Source of the DNA: CAYQPF01 sp964419225
GTDB lineage: Bacteria > Cloacimonadota > Cloacimonadia > Cloacimonadales > CAYQPF01
Length of the DNA: 64,000 bases
Direction: 5' to 3'
Assembly (NCBI GenBank): GCA_964419225.1
Contig: CAYQPF010000004.1
Span: 1 to 64,000, forward strand
The notes below the pieces were generated by a model, which saw only the letters and a list, made by a program, of their open reading frames with translations, did not search any database and was not told where the DNA came from. The translations under genes were made by a program, and so were the position numbers. Below are positions 17,985 through 27,433 of the stretch, in pieces. Position 1 is the first letter of the stretch; every line of letters starts with the position of its first letter.

Positions 17985-20900
17985 ATGAAAATGAGTTTTA
18001 TTGTTATTGTAGTACTGTTATTCAGTTCAATGTTGTTTTCTGACGAGGTGAATTTACAAGCTGCCCAACCTTTATTTAAGCTCTGTGGAAGCGGAAGTGA
18101 TTATTATGAACTGGAGTTTAACTTATCCTCTTTTCAGACTGAAGATATTGTAGCAAATGGTAAGAATTATACGAAGATCAGTCATCCTGAAGCTGGATAT
18201 TTACAAAGCAAAGGCATGGCAGAACTGCCTGTATTTGGAACAATGCTGGCCATACCGCCTCAGGCAGAGGTAAGTTATCAGATCATTTCAGAACAGAAGC
18301 AGGTTTTCAACAATTACAAAGTGTATCCTGTCCAGGACGAAAAGAGTACAGCCTTTATTCTCAAAGACAATTATAAAAGCAACACCACCTATCCTGGTGA
18401 GTCGATAAAGCTGGATGCAAGTCAGACTATTCGTAATTATCATGTTTTAAATATAAAGATACAGCCTTTTTCCTATAATGGCTTTAAGCAGGAATTAAGT
18501 ATCAGCAAGCAGATAAAAATCAGAGTAACTTATACCAATCCGACTCAGTTAAGTTCTTTTAATCTACAACCAAAGTTATCCAGGAGTTTTGAGAGAGTAT
18601 ATGAGAAGTTATTCCTGAATTATGCAGAGATTCGGGATGCATCACCTGTTTATCAGAAGCCTTGTATTTTGATGATCTATAGAGAGAATGCTGCGACAAT
18701 GGGTAGTATAAATCGGCTTGTACAATGGAAAAAAGAGAAAGGCTATGAAGTGCATACAGCTACGACCCAGGCTATTGGGCCATCAGCCTCTGCTATCAAA
18801 TCGTATATTATGAATGCCTATACCCAATGGGAGAATCCTCCCGAATATGTGGTTTTGATCGGGACAAAGTATCCCTCATCCGGGGTTGAGTCCTTCTTAT
18901 ATCCTAATCCTGAAGATGGAGAGTTTAATACTGACTACAGTTATTCTTTAATGGATAATGATAATTTACCAGATGTTTTTCTAGGAAGGTTGGCTTTTGG
19001 AGATTTAAATCAATTGAGTATTATTGTAGATAAAATCTTTTTGTCGGAAAAAGAACTGAATTTGAACAATATGAGTTTTTATGATAATTATTTGTTGGCA
19101 GGTGATTTGAGGGCTGCTATGTCGGTAGTAGATGTAAACAGATCAGTTAAAAGAGTTATTGAAAATCATAATCCTGAAGCAGTCATCCATGAATTTATTT
19201 TTGATACTGATGATGTAAGTAATCAAATAAGTAACGTTATTGATCAGGGGTGTTTATATCTGAGTTATCGCGGTAATGGTGGAACTATGGGTGGTTTCGC
19301 ATCTGAAATCAGTACTCTGGTAAATTATAATAAGCTGAACTATGGTATTCTGATGACAGTTCTTTCCAGTACCCTGAACTATGGTACTTGTGAAAGTTAT
19401 TTAACAGCACATAACACAGGCGGACCAACCGGTGGATTTTCTGCCATAGGAATGACAAATACCACACATACTTCTTATGCGAATTTTTTGAGTCAGGCTT
19501 TAATGTCAGGGATGATGCAGAAGGATTTGGCAAATTGGGGAGAAGCGGTATTGTATGCCAAAGCTTGTTTTTTTGCTGCTTATGATGGAGCTGATGACCA
19601 TGCTGCTTTTCTGGAGAGTCTTTACGGTTGTCATTTGATTGGAGATCCCAGTATGGATGTAATCACTATGGCACCGGATTCTATGCATATAAGTTATCCG
19701 GCACAGATCAATCAGGGAGAAGGTCTGGTTTTATTTACAGTAAGAGATCAGAATAATCAACCGCTTAGGGATGCCTGGGTGTCTTTACTGAGTGATTCTA
19801 CAGTATGCACATCAGGATTGACAGATGCCTCCGGGATCTTCAGAGCTGTGTTGCCCACAGATTATCACGGTTGGGTGAAGATGGCTGTTACGAAACAGGA
19901 TTTTATTCCGATTATAGATTCTCTGGAAATTTCAGCAGCGGGTGCATTGATTTATCAGGCAGTAAGTATAGATGATGATCAGAGTAATGGAACTTCTGGT
20001 AACAATAATCATGAGCTGAATCCGGGAGAAGAGATAGATCTGCGGATATCTCTGAGGAACACTTTGCCGGTGATGGCCGAAGAAATAACACTGACAGTTG
20101 AGGTGAATAATCCTTATATTCACTTAAATAATAACATTCTGCAATTCCCTCAGGCAGGAGCAGGAGCGATCGTGGAGTCGGAGAATCCGATCAGACTGAT
20201 AATTCTGCAGGGATGTCCGGATAATCAGGAAATACTGCTGAATCTGCATATCACAACAGATCAGGGTAGTTGGGATAAAGTATGCCGTTTAGTTGTAAAG
20301 GGCCTTGACATAGAGGTTATGGGAGTTCTGACAGGTGGTACAGTAGGTCATTACCTTGCTTCAGGCGAACCGGGAAGCTTAATTGTATCCATCAAGAATA
20401 TGGGAACTCTTCCCATTAACGATGTGTATGGAATCCTATCCTGTACAGATTCTCGCGTCAGTATTCAGGATTCAATAGCCTTTTTCAATGATTTACAACC
20501 GGATGAACAACTCAATAATGTGAATGATCCTTATGTTTTGAGCTTGAGCACGATGGTTTTACCTGGAGAAGAACTGGAATTTGTTTTAAGATTTGTTAAT
20601 TTAGATGGATACTCAGAGCAGGAAACTTTTAGTATTCCTGTTGATGGCTCACAGGCGGATGTTCCTACCGGTCCCGATAGTTATGGGTACATTTGTTATA
20701 ATAATAACGATAACAGTTCATATACTGATAATTTGTACAATTGGTATGAACTGGTTGGTACAGGAGCAACTGTATTGAATTTATCCGACCCCGGAAATAA
20801 TACTGACCAGACAGTAGTGGTGGATTTGCCTTTTACTTTCACTTTTTATGGGGTGGATTATGCTCAGATCAGTATTTGTAGTAACGGCTGGATCAGCCCG

Positions 20901-23636
20901 GGAGTGACAAACCAGACAACCTTCAGGAATTATCCATTGCCCAGTCCTGCTATGCCGATACCTTTGATCGCACCTTTTTGGACGGATTTATGGGTAGCTG
21001 GTGGTCATGTTTTAACTTATTATGATCAGAATCAGCATGCTTTTATTGTGCAGTGGGAGGATGTTAACTATAGTGGACCTTCTGAAGATGTTACTTTTGA
21101 AGCAATACTTTACGATTCGGCTTACAATCCGACTTCGACAGGAGACAGCAGAATCAAGTTCCAGTATGAAGATCTGCAGATGGTCACTAATTATTCCAAT
21201 TATTATCATCGGGTAGCACCTACGATCGGGATTCAGAATGCAGACTTCAGCAGTGGTCTGCAGTATTGCTATGATTTGGAATATGATGGATCTGCACAGC
21301 CAATCAGTTCGGGAAGTGCACTTAGTTTGACTACGATCGATAAAACAGATGGATTGAATAACCTGTTTGTTGATCAGGTGATTGTTGATAATTCAGTGAC
21401 TGAAAATTGCCTTTATCCTGGTTCGACGGTCGATTTGTCCGTTAGTTTTCACAATTTGGGAATGACTCCAATGGGTTTTTTGAATGCCACTTTGATTAAT
21501 ACAAGCACTGACATAACCGTTGTAAATGGTACTACAATATATCAAGATCTGAATCCTAATACAAATGTTTTCGGGAACACACCATTCACCATTCATGTCA
21601 GTCCCGATGCCGTTACTTCAATGCAGACTTTTACCATTCATTTGCAATCCGGTACTGACAGTTATGATTTTAATTTTTCTTTACAAGTGAAAAGACCTGA
21701 GATTTATCTTCATTCAATAATTATGAGAGAAATTGAGGGAGATGATGATCTTTGTCTTGATCCGGGCGAGTTAATTCATCTGGGGATAAGTGTCAGGAAT
21801 GCTATAGATTTCTGGGCTGAAGATATTCAGCTGGATGTCAGTACTGAGAATCAGGACATAGCATTTTTAGCACCACACATGGATTATGGGAAAATGGCAT
21901 TTGGTATGATACAACAGCAGGTATTTCCCTTAACAATTTCCAATACTGTTCCTGTACCATCAGTAATTCCTGTGATAGCAGTAGTAACCTCGCATGGAGC
22001 AATTATCGATACACTTAATTTCAACCTGAATGTAGGGGATCCATTTGCTTCTTTTTCAGATAATTTCGATGTCTTGAATGAAGAATACTGGTCTTTTATT
22101 TCAGGTCCCTTAATGGGTGTTTGGAATTTGTTTGATTCCAATTATGCAGGAGGGCAGACACCGGAATTGAAATTTACCGGTGGAGTTAATAATCTGATAA
22201 ACAGAGCTATGACAATACCTCTTTACTTTAATAATTACAGTCCTATTATAATTGAATTTAATCATAGTGCAATGGTACCTGTTGGAACGCCAAACTATAC
22301 TCTTGCTCTGGAGAGGAAAACGGTTAATGGCGGTTGGGTCAGTCTCTGGAATTATAACAGTGCAACTTCGTATCAAAATATGCACACAGAGGTAATAGTT
22401 CCTGATACTCAGCCATATAACAGCGTGCAATTTGCCTGGAAAGTAGTAACCTCCGCTCCTGATCTTGTGATTTATTTGGACAATATCCGCATAAATTCTC
22501 AGACCCAGCCAAGTGCAAAACTGAACGGATTGCTTAGTTTCAGCAGTGTGCAGGGTGATCTGAATAAGGCGTTGATTCTGGTGGATGGAAGCTCTACACA
22601 ACCGGATGAAATAGGAAATTTTGAAATGATTCTGCCTCCTGCAGATTATCAGAGTCTAAGAACAATTTTCCCGGGATTTTATGCAGATAGGTACGATAAT
22701 TTGACTTTACAGCCGGGAAGTGATCAGATATATAATTTCACTATGAATCACTTCAATACACCGCAAGCTTTGAGTCTGGTGAATAATGATTATACTGTGA
22801 ATCTGAGCTGGCAGGCTCCTGTCCAACAGGCACAGACCAGACAGCAGTCACACAAGAAGGTATCCGGTTCGAATCTCAGGCCGGATCTGGTACAATACAA
22901 AATCTATAGAAAAACCAACAGCAGTGAATTTGAGTACATTGCTGAAACAACCGGTTTAAATTATACAACTACTTTGTACAATACAGGTGCATACAAATTT
23001 AAAGTAACAGCAGAGTATGAGGAGGGTGAGAGCGATTTCTCAAATGAGGTTATGCTTAATTTGAGCAATAGTGCACCGATCGTGAATAGTCAGAGTCCAG
23101 TTGAGGATTCGGTAGCCTGCAGTGCAGGGGATAATCTGACTTTCAGTGTGGATGTTATCGAGCCGGATTCGACAGAAGTACAGTATGAATGGTTTGTGAA
23201 TGATATACCTATGAATAATAACAATGAGATATTCAATTACACATTTACGGAATCAGGGATTTACAGTGTCAAAGTAGCAATTTCAGATGAGATCATCACC
23301 CAGATTAGGGAGTGGACTGTTTATGCAGCCTTGGGCACTGGAGATGTGACAGAGCTCTATCAGAATAAACTTTATCAGAATAGTCCGAATCCTTTCAATC
23401 CTTCGACTACGATCAGATTCGAATTGAAAGAACCCGGAAAAGTAAAACTGGATATATATAATATTAAGGGACAGTTGGTCAAGAACTTGCAGAATGAAGT
23501 AAAGGGAAGAGGGTTACATTCTGTGGTTTGGAATGGTAAAGACAGCAAAGGCAGGAATGTAAGTTCTGGATTGTATTTCTACCGGATCCAGGCCAAAGGA
23601 TTTAGTAAGATTAATAAGTGCTTGCTGCTGAAATAG
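17985..23636 (+). CDS. Giant secreted gingipain-like (C25) protein with degenerate catalytic site
   Basis: A 1883-residue secreted protein. The ATG at 17985 follows GGAGGAAAT; signal peptide FIVIVVLLFSSMLFS. A propeptide-like region is followed by a peptidase C25 domain at about 215-560 (CILMIYRENAATMG, PEYVVLIG, LPDVFLGRLAFG). The usual catalytic GHG turn reads YRGNGG (Asn431), and the nucleophile stretch reads VLSSTLNYG (Ser461-Ser462 where Cys is expected), so proteolysis is doubtful. Downstream come Ig/CARDB-like regions, a nidogen-like unit at about 905-1110 (VVDLPFTFTFYGVDYAQI, CSNGWISPG), a jelly-roll, a regulatory-like sandwich, fibronectin-III and PKD-like units, and the sorting module (NSPNPFNPSTTIRFEL, IYNIKGQLVKNL, VVWNGKDSKGRN, LLLK). 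A surface protein; a binding rather than peptidase role is inference. Confidence 0.8.
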   Translation: MKMSFIVIVVLLFSSMLFSDEVNLQAAQPLFKLCGSGSDYYELEFNLSSFQTEDIVANGKNYTKISHPEAGYLQSKGMAELPVFGTMLAIPPQAEVSYQIISEQKQVFNNYKVYPVQDEKSTAFILKDNYKSNTTYPGESIKLDASQTIRNYHVLNIKIQPFSYNGFKQELSISKQIKIRVTYTNPTQLSSFNLQPKLSRSFERVYEKLFLNYAEIRDASPVYQKPCILMIYRENAATMGSINRLVQWKKEKGYEVHTATTQAIGPSASAIKSYIMNAYTQWENPPEYVVLIGTKYPSSGVESFLYPNPEDGEFNTDYSYSLMDNDNLPDVFLGRLAFGDLNQLSIIVDKIFLSEKELNLNNMSFYDNYLLAGDLRAAMSVVDVNRSVKRVIENHNPEAVIHEFIFDTDDVSNQISNVIDQGCLYLSYRGNGGTMGGFASEISTLVNYNKLNYGILMTVLSSTLNYGTCESYLTAHNTGGPTGGFSAIGMTNTTHTSYANFLSQALMSGMMQKDLANWGEAVLYAKACFFAAYDGADDHAAFLESLYGCHLIGDPSMDVITMAPDSMHISYPAQINQGEGLVLFTVRDQNNQPLRDAWVSLLSDSTVCTSGLTDASGIFRAVLPTDYHGWVKMAVTKQDFIPIIDSLEISAAGALIYQAVSIDDDQSNGTSGNNNHELNPGEEIDLRISLRNTLPVMAEEITLTVEVNNPYIHLNNNILQFPQAGAGAIVESENPIRLIILQGCPDNQEILLNLHITTDQGSWDKVCRLVVKGLDIEVMGVLTGGTVGHYLASGEPGSLIVSIKNMGTLPINDVYGILSCTDSRVSIQDSIAFFNDLQPDEQLNNVNDPYVLSLSTMVLPGEELEFVLRFVNLDGYSEQETFSIPVDGSQADVPTGPDSYGYICYNNNDNSSYTDNLYNWYELVGTGATVLNLSDPGNNTDQTVVVDLPFTFTFYGVDYAQISICSNGWISPGVTNQTTFRNYPLPSPAMPIPLIAPFWTDLWVAGGHVLTYYDQNQHAFIVQWEDVNYSGPSEDVTFEAILYDSAYNPTSTGDSRIKFQYEDLQMVTNYSNYYHRVAPTIGIQNADFSSGLQYCYDLEYDGSAQPISSGSALSLTTIDKTDGLNNLFVDQVIVDNSVTENCLYPGSTVDLSVSFHNLGMTPMGFLNATLINTSTDITVVNGTTIYQDLNPNTNVFGNTPFTIHVSPDAVTSMQTFTIHLQSGTDSYDFNFSLQVKRPEIYLHSIIMREIEGDDDLCLDPGELIHLGISVRNAIDFWAEDIQLDVSTENQDIAFLAPHMDYGKMAFGMIQQQVFPLTISNTVPVPSVIPVIAVVTSHGAIIDTLNFNLNVGDPFASFSDNFDVLNEEYWSFISGPLMGVWNLFDSNYAGGQTPELKFTGGVNNLINRAMTIPLYFNNYSPIIIEFNHSAMVPVGTPNYTLALERKTVNGGWVSLWNYNSATSYQNMHTEVIVPDTQPYNSVQFAWKVVTSAPDLVIYLDNIRINSQTQPSAKLNGLLSFSSVQGDLNKALILVDGSSTQPDEIGNFEMILPPADYQSLRTIFPGFYADRYDNLTLQPGSDQIYNFTMNHFNTPQALSLVNNDYTVNLSWQAPVQQAQTRQQSHKKVSGSNLRPDLVQYKIYRKTNSSEFEYIAETTGLNYTTTLYNTGAYKFKVTAEYEEGESDFSNEVMLNLSNSAPIVNSQSPVEDSVACSAGDNLTFSVDVIEPDSTEVQYEWFVNDIPMNNNNEIFNYTFTESGIYSVKVAISDEIITQIREWTVYAALGTGDVTELYQNKLYQNSPNPFNPSTTIRFELKEPGKVKLDIYNIKGQLVKNLQNEVKGRGLHSVVWNGKDSKGRNVSSGLYFYRIQAKGFSKINKCLLLK

Positions 23637-23637
23637 T

Positions 23638-23662
23638 GGGAATAATCGACGTCTCGTCGATT
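23638..23662 (+). repeat. Hairpin repeat, GGGAATAA + palindrome (copy 1)
   Basis: GGGAATA followed by AATCGACG tct CGTCGATT, three bases after the stop codon of the C25-like gene. Inverted relative at 23963-23987. Confidence 0.65.
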
Positions 23663-23962
23663 CAAAAGGCAGAAGTTAATTACTAATTATTAATTATTAA
23701 TGGTAGAACTGAAATATTGAGATGTACTGGTGTGGATAGGGGAATGGTGATGGTGTAAGAACAACCCATCCCTGGCCTTCTATTCAAATGGAAGCACTGA
23801 ATCTTGTGCTTTTCTTGGGAGATTGGGCAGCTTGCCCAATTAAAGCGTCAAGCAATGGAAATGATTCTTTTCGGAATTATTTACAGGGATAGACAGGATC
23901 GTAATATCTGACTTTATAAGGGTTTTGCCTGCAAAGACGAAGCTCTTATTATAATTGTTACC

Positions 23963-23987
23963 AACCGACGAGACGTCGGTTATTCCC
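23963..23987 (-). repeat. Hairpin repeat, GGGAATAA + palindrome (copy 2, inverted)
   Basis: On the minus strand GGGAATA then ACCGACG tct CGTCGGT, just downstream of the FapA-like stop codon. The two stem changes relative to copy 1 (T to C, A to G) are compensatory, so the hairpin is kept. No U-tract follows, so it is not a classic terminator. Confidence 0.65.
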
Positions 23988-23996
23988 ATTTAGATA

Positions 23997-26006
23997 TTAC
24001 TTCGAAACATATGGGGTACGTTCGATAATTTTCAGATCATTATCGTAGTAAATATGAGAGGGTGCCTGATAAGATTCGTACGTTTTTTGGACACCGCCGC
24101 ATTTAAATTCAGAAGGAGGGAAGATTTTTTTATTAATTTCCACATAGGATTCCAGAATGATCTGTTTTTTATTTGCTAATTCCCGGGAGAGAATTTCTTC
24201 CATCATTTTTAATTTGCTTTCGATCTTTTGTTTTTCCTGGATAGCTCCAATAATTTTATCTTTAACCTGCTTCGCGAATTCTTTGATAGTCTGGTACAAG
24301 TTAGCGGCATTAAGGTCAATATTATAAGTTTCTTTGTATTGAGCAGCCATATCGGTGAGAGATTCCTGGAGTTTGTTAACAGTATCCTGCAGGTTATCTA
24401 TTTTTGTAAAGAGAACACGGTCATGTCCAAAGTAGATGACAGATTTAACTCCGACTTCATTACCAACGGTGGGGCACATGAGAGTTTTTTTAACTTTTAT
24501 TTCTCCACCGGTGATAGCTCCTCTTTCGTTCAGGTTGATCCCATGACCGAAGATAACGATTTTATCGAAGCATTCCACATCGGCATCCAGAATAAAGCGT
24601 TGAACATTGAGCATGCCTTTGCAGCTAATGGTGGCATTTTCGATGAACTTAATTGTCAGATTACCGCCACAGACGATCTTAGTATTTGATCCTGTAACAC
24701 CGCCCTGGACATAAATATCTCCACCGGACTCAATATAGCAATTATCTTCAATAGTACCACCGATCATAATATTTTTTTCGGAAATAACTTTAAATCCTGT
24801 ACTGACATTACCTTTAATTTCCACATTGATTTTGGTAGTGATATTCCCATTTTCATAGTTTACATCACCACCAATATAAACATTGGGATACACAGAGATC
24901 GTATCATGTTTATATTCGACAATTCCTTCTGTAGTACTGACAATTTTCATTTCTTTGGGGGTATCAATTCTCTTTGCTCCGGGACCAGGTTTGATAATCA
25001 GATCACGGGGTTGTTTGGAGGGGACTTTGTTGCCCATTAAATCTTCACCATCGACGCCTTTGACAGCTAGAGTTTTGACAGCCAAGACCTGATTCAATTC
25101 TACGGAGTTGAATTTCTTGATTTCCCGATAATCGATAATACCTTTTTCTGAAACATTATCAACTTTGGTATCTGTGGACATAAGAATTTCGAGTTTTGCA
25201 TCGGTGCTTATGCCGGGTAATTTTCCTTCTGCAACCAGATAATGTCCATTCAAAGTTGTTTTTGCATCCAGTTTTAAATAGAGGGCATCAATATTATTTT
25301 TTTTGCAATAATTATAGATTTCATCTTTACCTGGTTTGATTTCATTTTCCCGGGGTAGATTCATAAAGTAGAGACACATTTTATCTGGGGTAAGGTAGTA
25401 GGGTGTTTTTAACATCAGGGTTGTTTCTTTCATATAGACATAACCTGTAGCCCCGGCGATATAAGTCATTTTCGCAGAATCGTATTGTACATTTTCTCCT
25501 GCAAAATACTCGAGAGACTGGAATCTGCCCGCCTGAATTTCACCGCCATAAATGTTTGTCCCGTTGATCGGCTCTTCTACTACAACAAGTTTTCCCAGAA
25601 TATCACCGTTCTTTACAAACCAGAAAGGTAAGGAAGGATTAATATCTGCTATTAAATTGAAATTATTCAGAATGTCTTCGTAAATATTCCATTGAACTTC
25701 ATCATGCGGATCCACTTTAAAGTTTTGCAGGACGAGTTTGTTGGAGTTCTTTTTGAAGGCTGGTTTGGATTCAGCAACTATCACATCCGGCAGGACAATT
25801 TTTTCCCGCATGACTTTACTGACATAGTATTGGATGAGTTTTGGATCATATCCGACATTCACCCCTGATTCATGGAGTTTGCTGATGATGAGATCTGTTG
25901 TAACGGGAGTATCCTCATCTATAAACGGGTAGAGCTTCAGAATGGAAGCCATTGCTCCCTGTCCGGATATTTTTATATCAATTTTACCAATTAGATTTTT
26001 ATTCAT
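23997..26006 (-). CDS. FapA / DUF342 family protein
   Basis: A 669-residue cytoplasmic protein of the FapA (DUF342) family: an N-terminal region (about 1-160) with GDILGKLVVVEEPING, then a long stretch of short beta-strand turns typical of the family's beta-helix (INVEIKGNVSTGF, DIYVQGGVTGSNTKIV, NLTIKFIENATISCKGML) and a C-terminal coiled-coil (about 560-620). Members have been tied to polar flagellar placement or cyclic-nucleotide-linked functions elsewhere; no flagellar genes are present here. The ATG follows a GGGGGGGC run three bases upstream. Last gene of a four-gene minus-strand operon that includes a cyclic-nucleotide-binding protein. Confidence 0.8.
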   Translation of the reverse strand: MNKNLIGKIDIKISGQGAMASILKLYPFIDEDTPVTTDLIISKLHESGVNVGYDPKLIQYYVSKVMREKIVLPDVIVAESKPAFKKNSNKLVLQNFKVDPHDEVQWNIYEDILNNFNLIADINPSLPFWFVKNGDILGKLVVVEEPINGTNIYGGEIQAGRFQSLEYFAGENVQYDSAKMTYIAGATGYVYMKETTLMLKTPYYLTPDKMCLYFMNLPRENEIKPGKDEIYNYCKKNNIDALYLKLDAKTTLNGHYLVAEGKLPGISTDAKLEILMSTDTKVDNVSEKGIIDYREIKKFNSVELNQVLAVKTLAVKGVDGEDLMGNKVPSKQPRDLIIKPGPGAKRIDTPKEMKIVSTTEGIVEYKHDTISVYPNVYIGGDVNYENGNITTKINVEIKGNVSTGFKVISEKNIMIGGTIEDNCYIESGGDIYVQGGVTGSNTKIVCGGNLTIKFIENATISCKGMLNVQRFILDADVECFDKIVIFGHGINLNERGAITGGEIKVKKTLMCPTVGNEVGVKSVIYFGHDRVLFTKIDNLQDTVNKLQESLTDMAAQYKETYNIDLNAANLYQTIKEFAKQVKDKIIGAIQEKQKIESKLKMMEEILSRELANKKQIILESYVEINKKIFPPSEFKCGGVQKTYESYQAPSHIYYDNDLKIIERTPYVSK

Positions 26007-26024
26007 TTTGCCCCCCCGACAGCA

Positions 26025-26741
26025 TTACATTTTAAACCTTTCGCCGGTTCCTTTAAAAAGAACATTGATTCGATTAAAAATCTGTTTTAACCGATAGTTC
26101 ATACTTATAGTAGAATTAGAGCGAACTAATAAATTGTCAAAGAATTTTTTCAGATTTATATAATCAGATCTACGGAAGTAGTTAATATTGTGCAAAACAG
26201 TCATAATATAAGCAGAAGTTTCTTCAATTTGTTGCAGAGAAGCCTGATTTTCTTTTTTGGATTTATGTTGTCCGTTCTTGAAAATTTCGTATAAAATTAT
26301 GGCTACAGACTGAGCCAGATTGAGAGATTGGAAGTGTTCTCCTGTCGGAATATAGCATCTTAAAGGGCATAATTCGGCTTCGGCATCGGTGAGTCCATAA
26401 GTCTCCCGGCCGAAAACTAAGGCAGTTTTCAGGTTTGCTGATGATTTCTGTAAATATCCGCCTAATTCATCAGAAGAAAAGTCAGATTTTTTTGTTTTAC
26501 CGAAACGTCTGGTGAAAAGGATAACCATATCCATACTTTGAAGTGCATCCTTTAAAGTCGGAAAGATTTGGGCATTAGCGAGAATATCTTCTGAGTGTGC
26601 GGCAAGATAAAAATCTTCTTTCTCGGGGATTTTACCGACGATGCATAAATTCTCGAAGCCAAAGTTATTCATTACCCGGGATATGGCTCCTACGTTGCCT
26701 TTATAAACAGGCTCTACCAGAACTATATGGATATTGGTCAT
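26025..26741 (-). CDS. trmJ: TrmJ-like SPOUT RNA 2'-O-methyltransferase
   Basis: A 238-residue SpoU-class methyltransferase. The knot motifs are present: motif 1 GNVGAISRVMNNFG near residue 15, motif 2 ALVFGRETYGLTDAE near 127, motif 3 SLNLAQSVAIILYEIF near 160. The N-terminal VLVEPVYKGNVGA is typical of TrmJ, which methylates the ribose of tRNA position 32 using SAM; related SpoU enzymes act on rRNA, so the exact target is less certain. A helical C-terminal extension of about 60 residues fits the TrmJ length. It overlaps the upstream cyclic-nucleotide-binding gene by four bases (ATGA), so the two are translationally coupled. Confidence 0.8.
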   Translation of the reverse strand: MTNIHIVLVEPVYKGNVGAISRVMNNFGFENLCIVGKIPEKEDFYLAAHSEDILANAQIFPTLKDALQSMDMVILFTRRFGKTKKSDFSSDELGGYLQKSSANLKTALVFGRETYGLTDAEAELCPLRCYIPTGEHFQSLNLAQSVAIILYEIFKNGQHKSKKENQASLQQIEETSAYIMTVLHNINYFRRSDYINLKKFFDNLLVRSNSTISMNYRLKQIFNRINVLFKGTGERFKM

Positions 26742-27433
26742 TTTTGACCTAAGAGTAAATTTAGATAGGTCTGCATAGTAGAAACATGTACTCCAAAAGA
26801 GAAACCCAATTCGTTAGTTTCCAAATTTGTAATTACACCACAATCCGTAAAATCTTTAAGGATGGTTTGAACCTTATATTTTTCCAGATTATACTTCTTT
26901 AAATCTGTTTCCAATCCCAGATAAACTTCATGCCAGGAATCCGGAGTTTGAGTTGTTTTAGTTAAAATCAGGAATCCAATAGCGAGAAATCCTTTTTCTT
27001 CATTCTTTTTAATGAGTTTTTGATTGGTTATATAGAGATTTTCGGCAAAAGATTTAAAGAGCCTCAGTAGCAAATCAGGACTAAGAGCCACTGAATTGAG
27101 GAAGATTTCATTGGTGAATTGGGCTGTCTTGACATCAGTTCTTGCTATCATTGTAGCTGAGCGTTTCATGTCCATAAATACACCCATTTCACCTATGATA
27201 GATCCTTCTTCTGATCTTGTAATACAGAAGGATTTGCCAAAAATATCAGTTTTGCAGACATCAACCTTTCCACTGAGGATGATATAGACGCTGTCAGATC
27301 TTTCTCCTTCTTTGACGATAGTCTCACCCTCAATAAAACTTCTGATTTTGGCATATCTCAAAACCAAATTGACAATTTCCTGACTCTGTCTGTTAGGCAA
27401 ATCAGAGAGAATTTCATATAAATTCAAAGGCAT
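26738..27433 (-). CDS. Cyclic nucleotide-binding (CAP-ED) domain protein
   Basis: A 231-residue protein with a cyclic-nucleotide-binding domain at about 10-125. The phosphate-binding cassette GEMGVFMDMKRSATMIA keeps the Glu and Arg that hold the cyclic phosphate and ribose. The C-terminal ~90 residues (LETDLKKYNLEKYKVQTIL) lack an obvious Crp-type helix-turn-helix, so it may be a signalling adaptor or a diverged regulator. The ATG at 27433 overlaps the upstream peptidase stop (TGATG); the 3' end overlaps trmJ by four bases. A class III cyclase is encoded about 9 kb away on the other strand, making this a candidate effector, by inference only. Confidence 0.82.
   Translation of the reverse strand: MPLNLYEILSDLPNRQSQEIVNLVLRYAKIRSFIEGETIVKEGERSDSVYIILSGKVDVCKTDIFGKSFCITRSEEGSIIGEMGVFMDMKRSATMIARTDVKTAQFTNEIFLNSVALSPDLLLRLFKSFAENLYITNQKLIKKNEEKGFLAIGFLILTKTTQTPDSWHEVYLGLETDLKKYNLEKYKVQTILKDFTDCGVITNLETNELGFSFGVHVSTMQTYLNLLLGQK

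Larger units (their letters stand above)
23637..23996. other. Intergenic region between convergent genes, bounded by inverted hairpin copies
   Basis: Holds inverted copies of one hairpin at both ends (23638-23662, 23963-23987), a TTAATTA-type heptad array (23676-23703), a truncated AACCCATCCCTGGCC word (about 23763), a TTGGGAGA palindrome unit (about 23815-23840) and a 9/10-bp ACAGGGATAG pair (about 23882). No gene seen. Confidence 0.6.

Noticed and set aside
22860..22885. tRNA-like GGTTCGAATC word
   Set aside because: Lies in the coding sequence of the C25-like giant, with no acceptor or anticodon stem around it. No tRNA or rRNA gene was found in the window.
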